Positions 37,376-48,599 of a stretch of 64,000 nucleotides of DNA are shown piece by piece (position 1 is the first letter of the stretch; each line of letters begins with the position of its first letter). The notes under the pieces are model-generated. The model saw only the letters and a program-made list of their open reading frames with translations. It ran no database searches and had not been told where the DNA came from. Origin of the DNA: Ephydatia muelleri (Eukaryota; Porifera; Demospongiae; Spongillida; Spongillidae); the NCBI GenBank assembly GCA_013339895.1, contig JABACO010000037.1, positions 1 through 64,000 of the forward strand, written 5' to 3'. The position numbers were made by a program, and so were the translations under genes.

Positions 37376-38155
37376 CCTTATCGTTGAAACGATACCATAT
37401 AACAGTTTAGCATAATGCGCCACCGATGTTATGTTAGCATCTCATATACTTCTTTATCCGCTCTGCTAAAGCTGCCGTTTGAAATTGTAAATGTGTCAAA
37501 GACAGTTGACATGCATCCCAGATAAACTGGACGTCCTGATCTCCAAGGTGCAACTGCGTTTTGGGCCATCCCCAGAACGTAGTAAACCTGTTGGCTCTAA
37601 AACTGGGGGAATTCGGCAACCGTCAAAGATTACTGCATGTGTTTATGACAGACCTTAACTCTTGGAACATCTGAGCCCATCATCATCTACTGTTGCCTTG
37701 CAGTGATGACACTGTATGACAGGTGGGAATTCCTATCTAACACAGCTATTCGGATGACCTCATCATCCATCCATCCGATGCCCAAAAAGAGATATTGATT
37801 CTATATGCTCCAATCCATAGATACTTTAGAGATGCTCCAATCTACATGCACTCTAGTGAGATTCTAAGCATCCAACTTTGATATCGCCTCTGCCTCCCTG
37901 TCAGTGCAGGTGGTTGGGGCACGAATAGCTGTCCAGCTTGCACCGCCTGCCCTTTGACATCACACGCGCCCTCAAATATCACTGCTACTAGTATAGCACG
38001 GAATTCTTTTCCTCCAGCAGACAAAACGCAGAAAGCATGGACACATCTCTTGTACAAGCCACATACAATCATCTTCTTGAAAATGCAGCTGACATTAGAT
38101 GTTGAGCTCGTCTCCTGCCTGCATTGCCATGCCGTGATGTAAAAGGGTTTAACTG

Positions 38156-38441
38156 CAGTAGCGGCTCGCACATCAGCACATTAGCACATTCGCACATCAG
38201 CAAAAATGACTAAATTCACTTGGAGATTTTTATTTTTCGTAGCAAACCTTATCCATTTGCCATCTAATCACTTCACTGTTTATAACATATCAATTCAGTT
38301 AACTTAGGTTTGTATAAACAGCGAGTCCTTAGATGGCAAGCGGCAAAAATCGTTTTAAAGTTTGCTACGAAAAACTAACAGTTTCTACAATTTAGTTATG
38401 TTTGCTGATGTGCGAATGTGCTGATGTGCGAGCCGCTACTG
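38156..38441. mobile_element. Foldback/MITE element, 286 bp
   Basis: The ends are inverted repeats starting CAGTAGCGGCTCGCACATC. Most of the interior also pairs, including TTTTTCGTAGCAAAC on the left with GTTTGCTACGAAAAA on the right, so the whole element is an imperfect palindrome. The left end has one extra AGCACATT-type repeat. The right flank is TA and the left flank TG, so a TA target (Tc1/mariner type) with one change is possible but unproven. It lies about 290 bp before the ADAR start. Confidence 0.8.
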
Positions 38442-38732
38442 TACAGGCAATGCCCAAATTCCACTACACCCTATATTTTGAGAACTAGTGTGAATAAATT
38501 AAAGCAAATGTATATCAATGCCGATGAACAATTATCGTATCAAGCCTCGGTGCAATACTGCCAATACAATGTTTATCATAAATGTATGTATAGCAGTCAA
38601 ACGTCCAGGGCAGGGCTTTGCTCAAAATAAAGGAAATGCAAACATGTGCATTAATGCGTTATTTAATAGTATGTCGGTCCACGACTGGCCCCCCTCAGTT
38701 TTATTTATTTACCGATTGGCCACGTGACCATT

Positions 38733-41700
38733 ATGGCCGATAGGCTGTTCGAGAGTATTATTAGTTATATGGAATCCAGGCGTCAGTGCAGTACTGCCGA
38801 ACTGGCGAAGGTTGCAGGACTCAGAGAAGCCAGGGATGTGATGTCAACATTACACGAACTAGAACGGCGCGGTAAAATACAGCAAGTGCCCAGAACTCCT
38901 TACTGGGAAAGGACCCATTTCGACCGGATGAGGGGTCTGTCCCCTCGCGGAAGACAAGGCAGAGCAGGGGGTCAAGCACAAGACTACAGATCTCCGCGCC
39001 AAAGTGGGCGTGGAGGTGGTCCCGGCGGAAATGTAGCCCAACACAAGCACACGGGGGGTTCGACAACCGGAGACTTGAAGGACAAACTCCTGCGTGCTTT
39101 ACGGGCGAAGAATGGGATGCCGGTAACCGCGCTGGAGCTGGCAAAGCAACTGGGATTTCCTTCGCGCAAACACGTTAATCCTGCCTTGTACGCCCTTCAC
39201 AAGGAAGGCGTCATACACATGTCGCAAGATTCGGGGCCCCCTGTTTGGAGCGTAGGCAATACCCCACCTCCTGCATCGACCCCGCAAGGCTTGGATACGG
39301 GGGCCTCTTTCGGCGGTCCTTCCACACATGAGGCGCACTACCCTCCGTCTTCGTCTGAAGAGGAACTGGCGCGCAGACTTATGAACGTCCTCGCCAGCTC
39401 ACGTGAGCCCCAAACCGCTCTTCAGCTGGGACAAGCCGTTGGCGCGTCGAGGAACGCGGTCACCCCGATTCTTCGAGGGATGGGGACCAAGGGGGTCATC
39501 GCTGCCCTACCAGGCAACCCTGAGCGGTGGTCTGCGAAGACCCGCCTGGGGACAACCCCAGGTAAACCCCAACCTAGCCCACAACAGCTGGAAAGAAACC
39601 CACGAGGGGTAGTGACCTCCCATGGTGTACCAACTCCTCCTAGTGATGACATTCCAGGAAGACGGGAAGAGAGCAGTCCATTGTCATCTGAAGTACAATT
39701 GCCAGGGCAGGTGATGACTGTGTCAGAACAAATGGAGTCCATGTCAGAGCAGATCACGTCAACATTGAAACAGATCAGGTCCACATCAGAACAGATGGAG
39801 TCAGCGCCAGAACGGATGGAGTCAGCGCCAGAACGGATGGAGTCAGCGCCAGAACAGTGGGGGACAGCGCCAGAACAGTGGGGGACAGCGCCAGAACGGA
39901 TGCATTCTGCCACCAACACCACCACCCCCGTGCAGGACAGAGTGTTGGAGTCACCAGGTCCCACCTCGTCAGAGCTGGCATCCATGACGAGCGGCTCCTC
40001 CTCCTCAGAAGACGACACTAGTGGTCAGCTAGTCGCCCTGCTCCGTACCTCCCCACAGCTCACGGCACTGCAACTGGCCCAGAAGATGGGCGTGAAGAGG
40101 GCGGACATCAATCCCGTCCTTTACAAGATGGAGAAGCAGGGCGTGGTCATGTCAGTAAGTGGGAGCATGCCTCCTAGATGGTCCCTTGTTGCCCACCCTG
40201 CCTCCTCCTCCTCTTTGGCTACGGGTACCCAGTCCATTGAACCGCCTGCAACCCAATCCGGGGAAGCCGACCTCCAATTGGAGCCCTTTGAGGTGGACAT
40301 GGAGGAGGAGGACGCTGGAGATAAGGCCTCCCTGTTTGCAGGCTTGTTGGCCTCCCTGCCTCCCGAAGACGTTGGAGGTCGTCTCCTCCTCATCCTTCGG
40401 TCGGACGTCACCATGCAGTACACGGAACTTGAACTCGCCCGCTACCTCGACCTGGCCTCGAGACACGACGTCGCCCCGCACTTGAAGGCGCTCGAGTCCG
40501 AAGGTCTCGTCTGTCGCACCAGTGGCTCCTTCCCCGTCAAATGGGGCCTCGTGGCCACTCGCACTCCTCCCAGCTACCCTCCTAGTGCGTACAGCAGTGA
40601 CTCGGATGTGCGGAGTGCGACGTCAACTATGTTCGTACCCAGCGTCGGTTCCCTGGAGGTGGTGTCGGAGAGGATAGCGGAGGACGTGACGCGTAACCCT
40701 GTCAGCTGGCTGACCGAGTACTGCCAGGCGAAGAAGTTCGAACTGGTGTTTGCCGAGCTCAGGGAGTACGGCCCTCCCCACAGGAGGAACTTTGTGGTCG
40801 CCGCCCAGTTTGCGGGCCACAGCTTCGAGGCCGAGTCCACGAACAAGAAGGAGGCGAGGAGGATGGCCGCCGATCTCGCGCTGCAGACCGTCCTCGCCAA
40901 TCAGGTACCTTGTTCCCTACCTCCACCCACTGGGACCTCGACGGAAGCGTTTGAGGGTGCGAGCGTCCACGACCGAATAGCTCGGCTGAGCCACGAGTTC
41001 TACCTCCAGGTGCAGAACTCGCTCCGTTCCCCTCAACCCGGGCGCAAGGTGACGGCCTGCTTCGTCATGGAGGACGCGTCGTCCGGGCGACACTCGCCCG
41101 TCGCCGTGGGCAGCGGGACGCGTTGCATCACCGGGGATCACATGAGCCTCGAGGGGCTGGTGGTGAACGACTCACACGCCGAGATTGTGGCGCGACGCTC
41201 CCTCCTTCGATTCTTCTACGGCCAACTGAGGAGCTACCACCAGGGATCCCGTGACACCGTCTTTCGCGAGTGCCCAGACCATCCGCCCCTGGTGGAGGTC
41301 AAGGAGGACATCCGGTTTCACCTGTACATCAGCACCGCCCCATGTGGGGACGGTGCCCAGTTCTCTAGGGGGGACGACCAGAACCGAGAACCTCCTCCTC
41401 CCACCACCTCCACCCCAGATGAGGGTGAGGGTGAGGGTGGCGGTGAGGAGCACAGACCGACCATGTCTGCCAAGACCCAAGGCGTACTCCGCACCAAGAT
41501 GGAGGGAGGGGAAGGGACCATCCCCGTCGGGGCCGACGCCCCCGGCCAGACGTGGGACGGGATCCTGCACGGGGGGCGTCTCCGCACCATGTCGTGCAGC
41601 GACAAGGTCGGGCGCTGGAACGTGGTCGGTCTCCAGGGGGCCCTGCTCGCCCACTTCATGCGACCCGCCTACCTCTCCTCCCTCACCCTGGGCTCCCTCC

Positions 41701-42209
41701 ACCACCACGGCCACCTCTCCAGGGCCGTGTGCTGTCGGTTCTCGGACCTCTCGGGTCTACCCGACGGGTTCGCGGTCCACCACCCGCGCTTGGGTAGGGT
41801 GAGGGGAGGAGACGAGATGAAACGGCATACAGAAAAGGCGTGCAACTTCAGTCTCAACTGGGCGCATGGGGACGAGGAGGGGGAGCTGATCGACGGGGGC
41901 AACGGGAGACCCGTCCCGATCCCCGGGGGGCCCCCCCGAGCCCAGCTCTCGATCCGTTGCTCGCGGATATCCAAGGCGAGCCTGCTGGGCGAGTTTGTCG
42001 CCCTGTGCGAGGTCACGAAGAGGACCGACCTGTTTGAGGGGAGGAGCTACAGGGAGATCAAGGAGGCGGCAGCGGGCTTTCAGCGGGCCAAGGGGGCCCT
42101 CTACAAACTGTGCGAGCAGAAGGGGTATGGGACCTGGATGAAGAAGCCTCCTGAGCAGGAGCACTTCGACGCCACCATTTTGGAAAGGTTGAAACGAAAT
42201 GACTTGTGA
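38733..42209 (+). CDS. ADAR: ADAR-type double-stranded RNA adenosine deaminase with five Z-alpha-like domains
   Basis: Converts adenosine to inosine in double-stranded RNA. Single exon, 1,158 residues. The ATG at 38733 (ATTATGGCC) is the first in frame with good context. Winged-helix Z-alpha-like domains at residues about 4-60, 113-174, 209-270, 430-485 and 545-606. The second and fourth keep the Z-DNA contact pattern N..LY...PP.W (VNPALYALHKEG; INPVLYKMEKQG), while the others have lost the Asn and Tyr. A 21-base tandem repeat (SAPERME type) lies at about 328-390. One dsRBD at 655-724 has KKEARRMAADLAL. The deaminase (748-1158) has all zinc ligands: His815 with Glu817 in SHAE, Cys871 in PCGDG, Cys955 in SCSDK. 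A 45-residue low-complexity loop follows PCGDGAQFS. Vertebrate ADAR1 has two Z domains and three dsRBDs, so this layout differs. The gene is convergent with the SNARE gene. Confidence 0.95.
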   Translation: MADRLFESIISYMESRRQCSTAELAKVAGLREARDVMSTLHELERRGKIQQVPRTPYWERTHFDRMRGLSPRGRQGRAGGQAQDYRSPRQSGRGGGPGGNVAQHKHTGGSTTGDLKDKLLRALRAKNGMPVTALELAKQLGFPSRKHVNPALYALHKEGVIHMSQDSGPPVWSVGNTPPPASTPQGLDTGASFGGPSTHEAHYPPSSSEEELARRLMNVLASSREPQTALQLGQAVGASRNAVTPILRGMGTKGVIAALPGNPERWSAKTRLGTTPGKPQPSPQQLERNPRGVVTSHGVPTPPSDDIPGRREESSPLSSEVQLPGQVMTVSEQMESMSEQITSTLKQIRSTSEQMESAPERMESAPERMESAPEQWGTAPEQWGTAPERMHSATNTTTPVQDRVLESPGPTSSELASMTSGSSSSEDDTSGQLVALLRTSPQLTALQLAQKMGVKRADINPVLYKMEKQGVVMSVSGSMPPRWSLVAHPASSSSLATGTQSIEPPATQSGEADLQLEPFEVDMEEEDAGDKASLFAGLLASLPPEDVGGRLLLILRSDVTMQYTELELARYLDLASRHDVAPHLKALESEGLVCRTSGSFPVKWGLVATRTPPSYPPSAYSSDSDVRSATSTMFVPSVGSLEVVSERIAEDVTRNPVSWLTEYCQAKKFELVFAELREYGPPHRRNFVVAAQFAGHSFEAESTNKKEARRMAADLALQTVLANQVPCSLPPPTGTSTEAFEGASVHDRIARLSHEFYLQVQNSLRSPQPGRKVTACFVMEDASSGRHSPVAVGSGTRCITGDHMSLEGLVVNDSHAEIVARRSLLRFFYGQLRSYHQGSRDTVFRECPDHPPLVEVKEDIRFHLYISTAPCGDGAQFSRGDDQNREPPPPTTSTPDEGEGEGGGEEHRPTMSAKTQGVLRTKMEGGEGTIPVGADAPGQTWDGILHGGRLRTMSCSDKVGRWNVVGLQGALLAHFMRPAYLSSLTLGSLHHHGHLSRAVCCRFSDLSGLPDGFAVHHPRLGRVRGGDEMKRHTEKACNFSLNWAHGDEEGELIDGGNGRPVPIPGGPPRAQLSIRCSRISKASLLGEFVALCEVTKRTDLFEGRSYREIKEAAAGFQRAKGALYKLCEQKGYGTWMKKPPEQEHFDATILERLKRNDL

Positions 42210-42460
42210 GTATGGGAGCGCCATTTTTGTTTTTTTTGTCCGAACACTGGTCAAATTGTATCTCAGTATTCTCCCTCTAACTCTCGCTCTCACACTCTTT
42301 TGTTTCCATTTCCAAATAATCATTTTTGGGTATTCTTTTTCATTCAAACTGTCCACAATGAAATATGATTGGTATGGAGAGGGGTGAAGACCACTTTGCA
42401 GACCTATGAAAGATCAGCCAGTGCATGGTCTGAAATAGGAAAGTTTAATTACCGTACATA

Positions 42461-42466
42461 AATAAA
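42461..42466 (+). terminator. Poly(A) signal for ADAR
   Basis: AATAAA about 250 bases after the ADAR stop, within AAATAAAAAATAAATTG. On the opposite strand ATTAAA (42443-42448) could serve the SNARE gene, so the two 3' ends probably overlap. The rest of 42210-42794 is UTR-like, with a short CA tract near 42553-42570. Confidence 0.55.
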
Positions 42467-42794
42467 AAATAAATTGAGGTATTCAAACCAGGCATGTAAG
42501 TTTTAGTGGCAACCCTCTGGCCACAAAGTGGCTCAAGCGGCAGAAGCAGCGTCACACACACACACACACAACCTCTGCATGAGGGGTGACAGTTCAAGTC
42601 ATGAATGGCTTGCATATTAACAATCAAAACACACACTATACAGACCTTCTCCAACCCCTTACATGTACTAAAAGCATCAACCACAACACTTGATCATATA
42701 ACAACATATACAACATTATGTGAACATAAAAAACAGCAGAGCACATAACACTGAGCTGATAATGGGTAACTGATTTGGCATGATTGCATGGCAG

Positions 42795-42970
42795 CTAGCT
42801 GGACATGACCCAGCTGATGAGGAAGTAGGCCAGAAAGAAGAAGACAGCTGCTGCCAGTGTGAAGTAGCACATATACTTGCAGTTCTGCGGCTGTGACCTG
42901 TTCATACTCTGTACACGCTTGAATGTGCCTCCTAACAGAGCAGCTGCCGATTCAAATATGCCCGCCTGGA

Positions 42971-43014
<44 letters not shown>

Positions 43015-43038
43015 GATAGGCATATTCAGGTATGCATA

Positions 43039-43078
<40 letters not shown>

Positions 43079-43550
43079 AGGACAATACATCAGCGCGTGT
43101 GTGGACTTCAGGACATGGAATCAAATAGGGAAGAGTTGCAAACAGATACGCTAAGATTGAACTCCCTACATCCCATATCCAGTGAAAATTGTAATTTGTA
43201 CGTGAACTCGCTTCTTTTCTATCCCACGTTACGATGTCGGGGAATGTTGAGCCTACCGAATTGTCCATATAAGACACTTGATCTTTCGTTTCCGTCCTCA
43301 GGTCTAGGGCCAGCTAGATAATATATTAGGCAAGGGAGTCATTAATACACAATCGGCAAGACGTCCCTCTTTGATCTCACGTGCTTCAGGGACGCAACCT
43401 TGGTAGCCACCCCTTCCATCAGGCGATCATTCTCGCTCTCCAAGAGCTCCTCAGAAAACTTAGCTTAACAGAGAGAATGTATAAGTAGACCAGTACGCCC
43501 GTGCCTACGATTTCCACGTACCTACCTTTGTCCTTCTCACGCCATGCCAT
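42795..43550 (-). CDS. BET1L: BET1L/GS15-like Qc-SNARE
   Basis: Tail-anchored SNARE for vesicle fusion at the Golgi. Four exons on the minus strand: 43526-43550, 43381-43463, 43257-43313 and 42795-42965. All introns are GT-AG and the phases agree, giving 110 residues and a TAG stop. The N-terminus (MAWREKDKAKFSEELL) is followed by ESENDRLMEGVATKVASLKH and LALDLRTETKDQVSYMDNS. This matches the BET1/BET1L SNARE motif, with the central Gln in DQVSYMD. The linker GGTFKRVQSMNRS leads to a C-terminal membrane helix (YFTLAAAVFFFLAYFLISWV) near residues 86-106. The LALD...DQ pattern and RVQSM favour BET1L over BET1, but separating them needs a tree. Introns carry TG microsatellites. Divergent from ACTL6. 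Confidence 0.85.
42974..43076. repeat. Two TG microsatellites in the last intron of the SNARE gene
   Basis: Pure TG tracts at about 42974-43011 and 43041-43076. The first lies directly next to the acceptor of the last exon, forming a CA-rich tract on the coding strand in place of part of the polypyrimidine stretch. Confidence 0.97.
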
Positions 43551-43682
43551 AATTCCAATCAAGAATTAACCGTTCTCACGCGACCTATAAGTTGGCGCTA
43601 AGCACGAAATGCCATTGCCTGGTGCATGCCAATGCAATGCAATAATATACGTTGAGTGCGCACGAATTAGAAGTATAGCGCT
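43551..43682. promoter_or_regulatory. Divergent promoter of BET1L and ACTL6
   Basis: Only 132 bases separate the two opposing ATGs, so both promoters must share this interval or overlap the 5' exons. CCAAT strings lie at about 43554 and 43629. There is no TATA box at a useful distance. This is a typical housekeeping bidirectional arrangement; function is inferred from layout. Confidence 0.65.
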
Positions 43683-46600
43683 ATGAGTGGAGCTGTGTAT
43701 GGAGGAGGTAAGAGCCCGCTTTTCCCTTTTATTGTTTCTGTTTCAGAAGTTTCAGCTGTTTGTTTCGTATAATTCTCAGACGAAGTAGGAGCCCTGGTGT
43801 TTGACGTTGGCTCATATACCACGCGGGTCGGCTATGCTGGAGAGGATACTCCGAAGGTAATAATTCTTACCGCATTTATGACCTTGCATGCAACGTCATC
43901 GTAGTACCTACCCTAACCTAAATGAGCTGGGGGTTGGGGGGGTTAGGGCCAAGGGTGTCGCCGAAAGCGACTCAGCGGAGCCGAATCTGACGTCAAATTC
44001 CACCCGTCTCTTCAAAAAAAAGTTTTTAAACACGCACGTCGCAGAGGCGCCAAACAAAAGTGTCCCAAAACAGGTGCGTATTGGAGCTCATACGTCCATT
44101 CGTCTAATTCGTTAATGCGATAGATTCATTAAAAGGCATTGCAGCAGCTGTTATTATGCATAGACTGCAAATCAGAGCTTAACAATAGGCGATAGCAGGA
44201 GAGCGATATCTAATAGTGAAGCTGGTTGCATCCAAGGTGTAACACCTAGAACATTTGAATGTCCTCTTTTGTTAATTCTTTTTTATTTGTAACTTGTCGT
44301 TGGGCAACATTGTTTTCGTCTAACTCTATACTCCTGACCACCCCATTTCCCTGTGTCCTTGTGTGACCCCCTGTGTCCTTATGTATCCTAGTGTTACCTG
44401 ATGCAAGAAGGAAGGGGGCGGGGTTGAAATGGTGGGGGCTTACCTTATACTAGATAACTGCTCTTTCCCTCTGTTCTTTTGTAACGAACTGAAGAAGGGA
44501 GGGTGGGTAGAAAAAAATGGGGAGGGAGATGGATGGTAGTGATCAGGTTTAATTATACTGTTTCCGTTTGCCCTTACAGGCTGATGTTCCGACTATGATA
44601 GGGGTGGGCCCCCAAGTGGATGTTCCCATGGAGATGGACAAGGAAGGATCTTCTGTTGTCCCCCAGCGGAAATATTACATCGACAACACATTTATCCATG
44701 TACCCAGGGAGGGTGTGGAGATTGCCTCCCCCATGAAAGATGGAATGAGTACGTCACATGATATGGGCCCTGGGTGGATGGGGGAGATTGGCTTCTCCAT
44801 CCACCCTAGAGACGAAATTACACACTTTGCAGTTGGCTGTATCTCCCATACTTCACCTGTGTTTAGGTGCCTTTATCTCCCACACCTCACCTGTGCTTAA
44901 GGTGTCCTTGTTTCCCACACCTCACCTGTGCTTAAGGTGCCCTTATCTCCCACACACCTGTGATTAAGGTGCCCTTATCTCTCGCACCTCACCTGTGCTT
45001 AAGATGTCCTTGTCTCCCACCTCACCTGGGCTTAAGGTGCCCTTATCTCCCACACCAAGGGGTCATAATTGCCACACCCAGTCCCCTTCACCTTAATGTT
45101 CCCTCTGTTGTGTAACCCCTTCGTTTCCAGTTGTGTTTTAACCCCTTCGTTTCCTTTTGTGGGCTCTGTGTGCAGTTGAGGACTGGGACCTCTACCAGAA
45201 GCTGCTGGATCACCTGTTCATCAGGCATGTCAAGTCCAACCCAGAGCTCCACCCCATACTCATGTCCGAAGCATCAGTAAGTCCCCCCACCCCTCCTCTC
45301 TGTGCTCATTTTAAAGTAGATGTTGCAGCGAGGAGAGGTCTCTGATTAACGTGTTAGAAGCCCCAGTATGCCTTCTGTATTGATTTTCTGAGTCACAAGG
45401 TTATGATTAATGTACCAGTATGACTTCTGTGTGATTTTCTGAGTACTAGTTGTAGCTAGAGAGTCACCTGTACCGATAGCCTAAGCACCACCAGTATTCT
45501 GTTCGACGCTTTGTTTTAGAACTAGAGAGGTTAGGCTTAATGCGAGCAACAACGGTGCTGTTTGCTTTTCTCCCTTCAGTAGTTAAGTTAGGATCGCGTG
45601 CTATTTCATTTGCGTGCATTGTTTGCATCAGTTTCCCTTGCTCTCTGAAATGCACGTTCTGGACAAAGGTGTTTAGATTAGTGTGATGTAGATTATGTCT
45701 ACATGAATATTCTCATACTTGTCAATGTTTTTGAGGTTACACTATCTTGCACTGAACATGTTGGTCGGCTAGTTGAGTATAGTGGCCTCATTGCTCCCTT
45801 AGTAAGTACCCCTCTGTTTCACCATAAGCATGCTAGGTAGAGAGGTTTGGTTTATATTGTGAGCAATGGTGTGTGTGTGTGTAGTGACCTCACTGCTCCT
45901 CCTTCCCCTTAGTGGAACGTGAAGCAGAAGAGAGAGAAGCTCACCGAACTGATGTTTGAGACGTACAACATTCCTGCCTTCTTCCTGGCCAAGACGGCAG
46001 TACTGTCGGCGTAAGGGAGGGAGGAGGAGGGGGTGTTGCATTGTTGTTCACGCCATCATGAGCCAATTGAATTTTTGCATTCCTACATCTCTTTAGTTCA
46101 GTATCTTGTACATGTATATATAAAGAAGTACGTTGCAAAATGTTATTGATAAGAAATAATAGGTACACTTAATTTAACAGAAAACTGCTGCACTCTTAAT
46201 GTGATTCAAACTTTTTATTTTGCTATGTTTCTCACATTTTTGTCATTACACATGCCTACACCCCACCCTCCCATGTGTCACACATCCACACACACCCCTC
46301 CACCCTCCCATGTGGTCACACATCCACACATACACACCTTCCCATGTGGTCACACATCCCTCTATCCTCCCATGTAACCACTCATCCACACCTCTCCACC
46401 CACCTATGTCACACACACACTCCTCCACCCTCCCATGTGGCCACTCATCCACACCCCCCCATCCTCCCATGTGGTTACACATCACACACTCACACCCTCC
46501 CAGGTTTGCCAATGGACGTTCCACTGCACTGGTGGTCGATTCGGGGGCGACACACACTTCTGTTGTCCCCGTCCATGATGGCTACGCCCTCCAGGGGGCC

Positions 46601-48524
46601 ATAGTGAAAACCCCCCTGGCGGGGGACTTCATCACTGCGCAGTGCCAGCGGTTCATGGACGAGGCGGGTGTGGAGGTGATCCCTTCTTACATGGTGGCCA
46701 GCAAGGACGTGGTGAAGGAGAGGGCACCCGCCAGCTATGTCAAGAAGAACATCCCTCCCGTGACCAAGTCATACCACCAGTTCATGGTCAAGGTGTGTAG
46801 AGGGTAGAGAAACGAGGCCATGTTTAATGTCTTGCGGTCCGTAACGGGGTTAACCCCGTACATATTTGATGTCAAAATTCACGGTTCATTTTCGTAATAT
46901 GAATTTAAAAATTCTACCGATTGTAAGAGCAAACAGACAACCTATTTGGCACTTACCATTCGAGGATACGCAACTTTTATGAATGGTTCAATCAAATTTT
47001 TGTGCTAACCAGAGTTAATATACGTACGCGCGGTATTTCTTGAAATATTGGATATATTATTGCTGATATAATGTTGCACTAAAAGATATTTGTGTTATGA
47101 AATACAGTACATCTCTTAGGCAAAGGTAGATAAATAAACATGGTAATTGGTAATCTTCCACTGATAGTTTATTTGCTAGTAATTCAAGCGTTTACTATTC
47201 GGGGTTAACCTCTTAATTGTAGAGATAAACCCTGGACCGCAAGACATTAAGGAACAGTTATTTGGGGATTTAATATTTTTCCTTATATGCTCTAGTATAG
47301 GCAGCTTATTTGTCAGAAAATAATCAACAAGTGTGAATCCGAAAGGTCTCTTTAGCCTGTAGACTTCATTTGGAATCAACTACACTTGCATATGTGCTTC
47401 AGTGTGTTAATGGTCCGTCACTCTCTTTTTGCAGGAGGTGCTTCGAGACTTTGCTGCTACTGTGGCTGAGGTCTCCACCAGTAGCCTGAAGGATGAGTGA
47501 GTCTTTTCAACATGTATTCCCTCTAGACTTGAACTGATTGTGGTTTTAATTAAGTGATTATGTGTGTGTAGCCTGCATCTCTGCTGGTTTGTTTGGCAAT
47601 GCTCGTGTTATCATTCTCTTGCTGCTCTGTCTTTTGTGCCTGCATACACAAATAGTACCCATGTACGATCCTCTTGGTTCGAACCACATGACATCATGCA
47701 GTCTTGTTGTTTAAGTTATGCTTTGTGTGCTCATGTACGTGTATCTGTGTTGGTTATTACCAACACTCCTGAGGTTTTCTCTTGCGCTGTCTTTTGCACA
47801 TGCGCACACACACAAAAATCTACTCTTCATCCCTCTTCTCCTCTCCCTTTCCCCCCCTCGCCCCAAGGATTGAGCAGAGCTCAAGCATATTATCATCTAC
47901 CTATGAATTTCCTAATGGCTACAATATTGGTCTATCTGTGGAGAAGTTCAAGTTGTGTGAAGGACTGTTTGATGCCTCTAGTGCCATGCTCAAGGTAAAA
48001 TGCACACACACACACACACACACACACATTGTACATATAAATACACATTCACACACTACACACAAACTCTGAGTCATAATTAGTCATTACTGATTAAATG
48101 CAAGTGCACTTTTAGTAAAAGTAAATTGGAAATAGCAGCATTGTTTGCAAGCTTGCTGGGAGGGAATTAGTGGCTAGGAGAGCTAGTGTGCAATAGATAA
48201 GGCTGTGCATGTACCACATTCTTGCCTTCCACATCACCCGACGAGCTGCTGTTGTTTCTAGATTTTTGTCCTTCACATGTACATGTGCACACGTGCTTAT
48301 CCTGTGACAGGGTGTCAGTGGTGGTGACCTGCTGAGTATACCCAACTGTGTGCACAGCTCTGCTGCCATGTGCGACGTCGATATCAGACCAGTGAGTTCA
48401 TCTGATTGCTGGGCTGTGTTGATGCGGTGATTATTATTTTTGTTTATTTGTATATTGCTTAGTTTGTTTCTTTTGACTTTGTTTTAACTTTCAGCGCAAT
48501 AAACAGCACACACACATACACACA

Positions 48525-48599
<75 letters not shown>

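Noticed and set aside
37842-38171. 109-codon minus-strand frame before the foldback element
   Set aside because: Runs into the foldback element and has no domain or conserved counterpart.
41172-42356. Long frames on the opposite strand and other frames of ADAR
   Set aside because: Expected in GC-rich coding DNA; the plus frame carries the full catalytic motif set.
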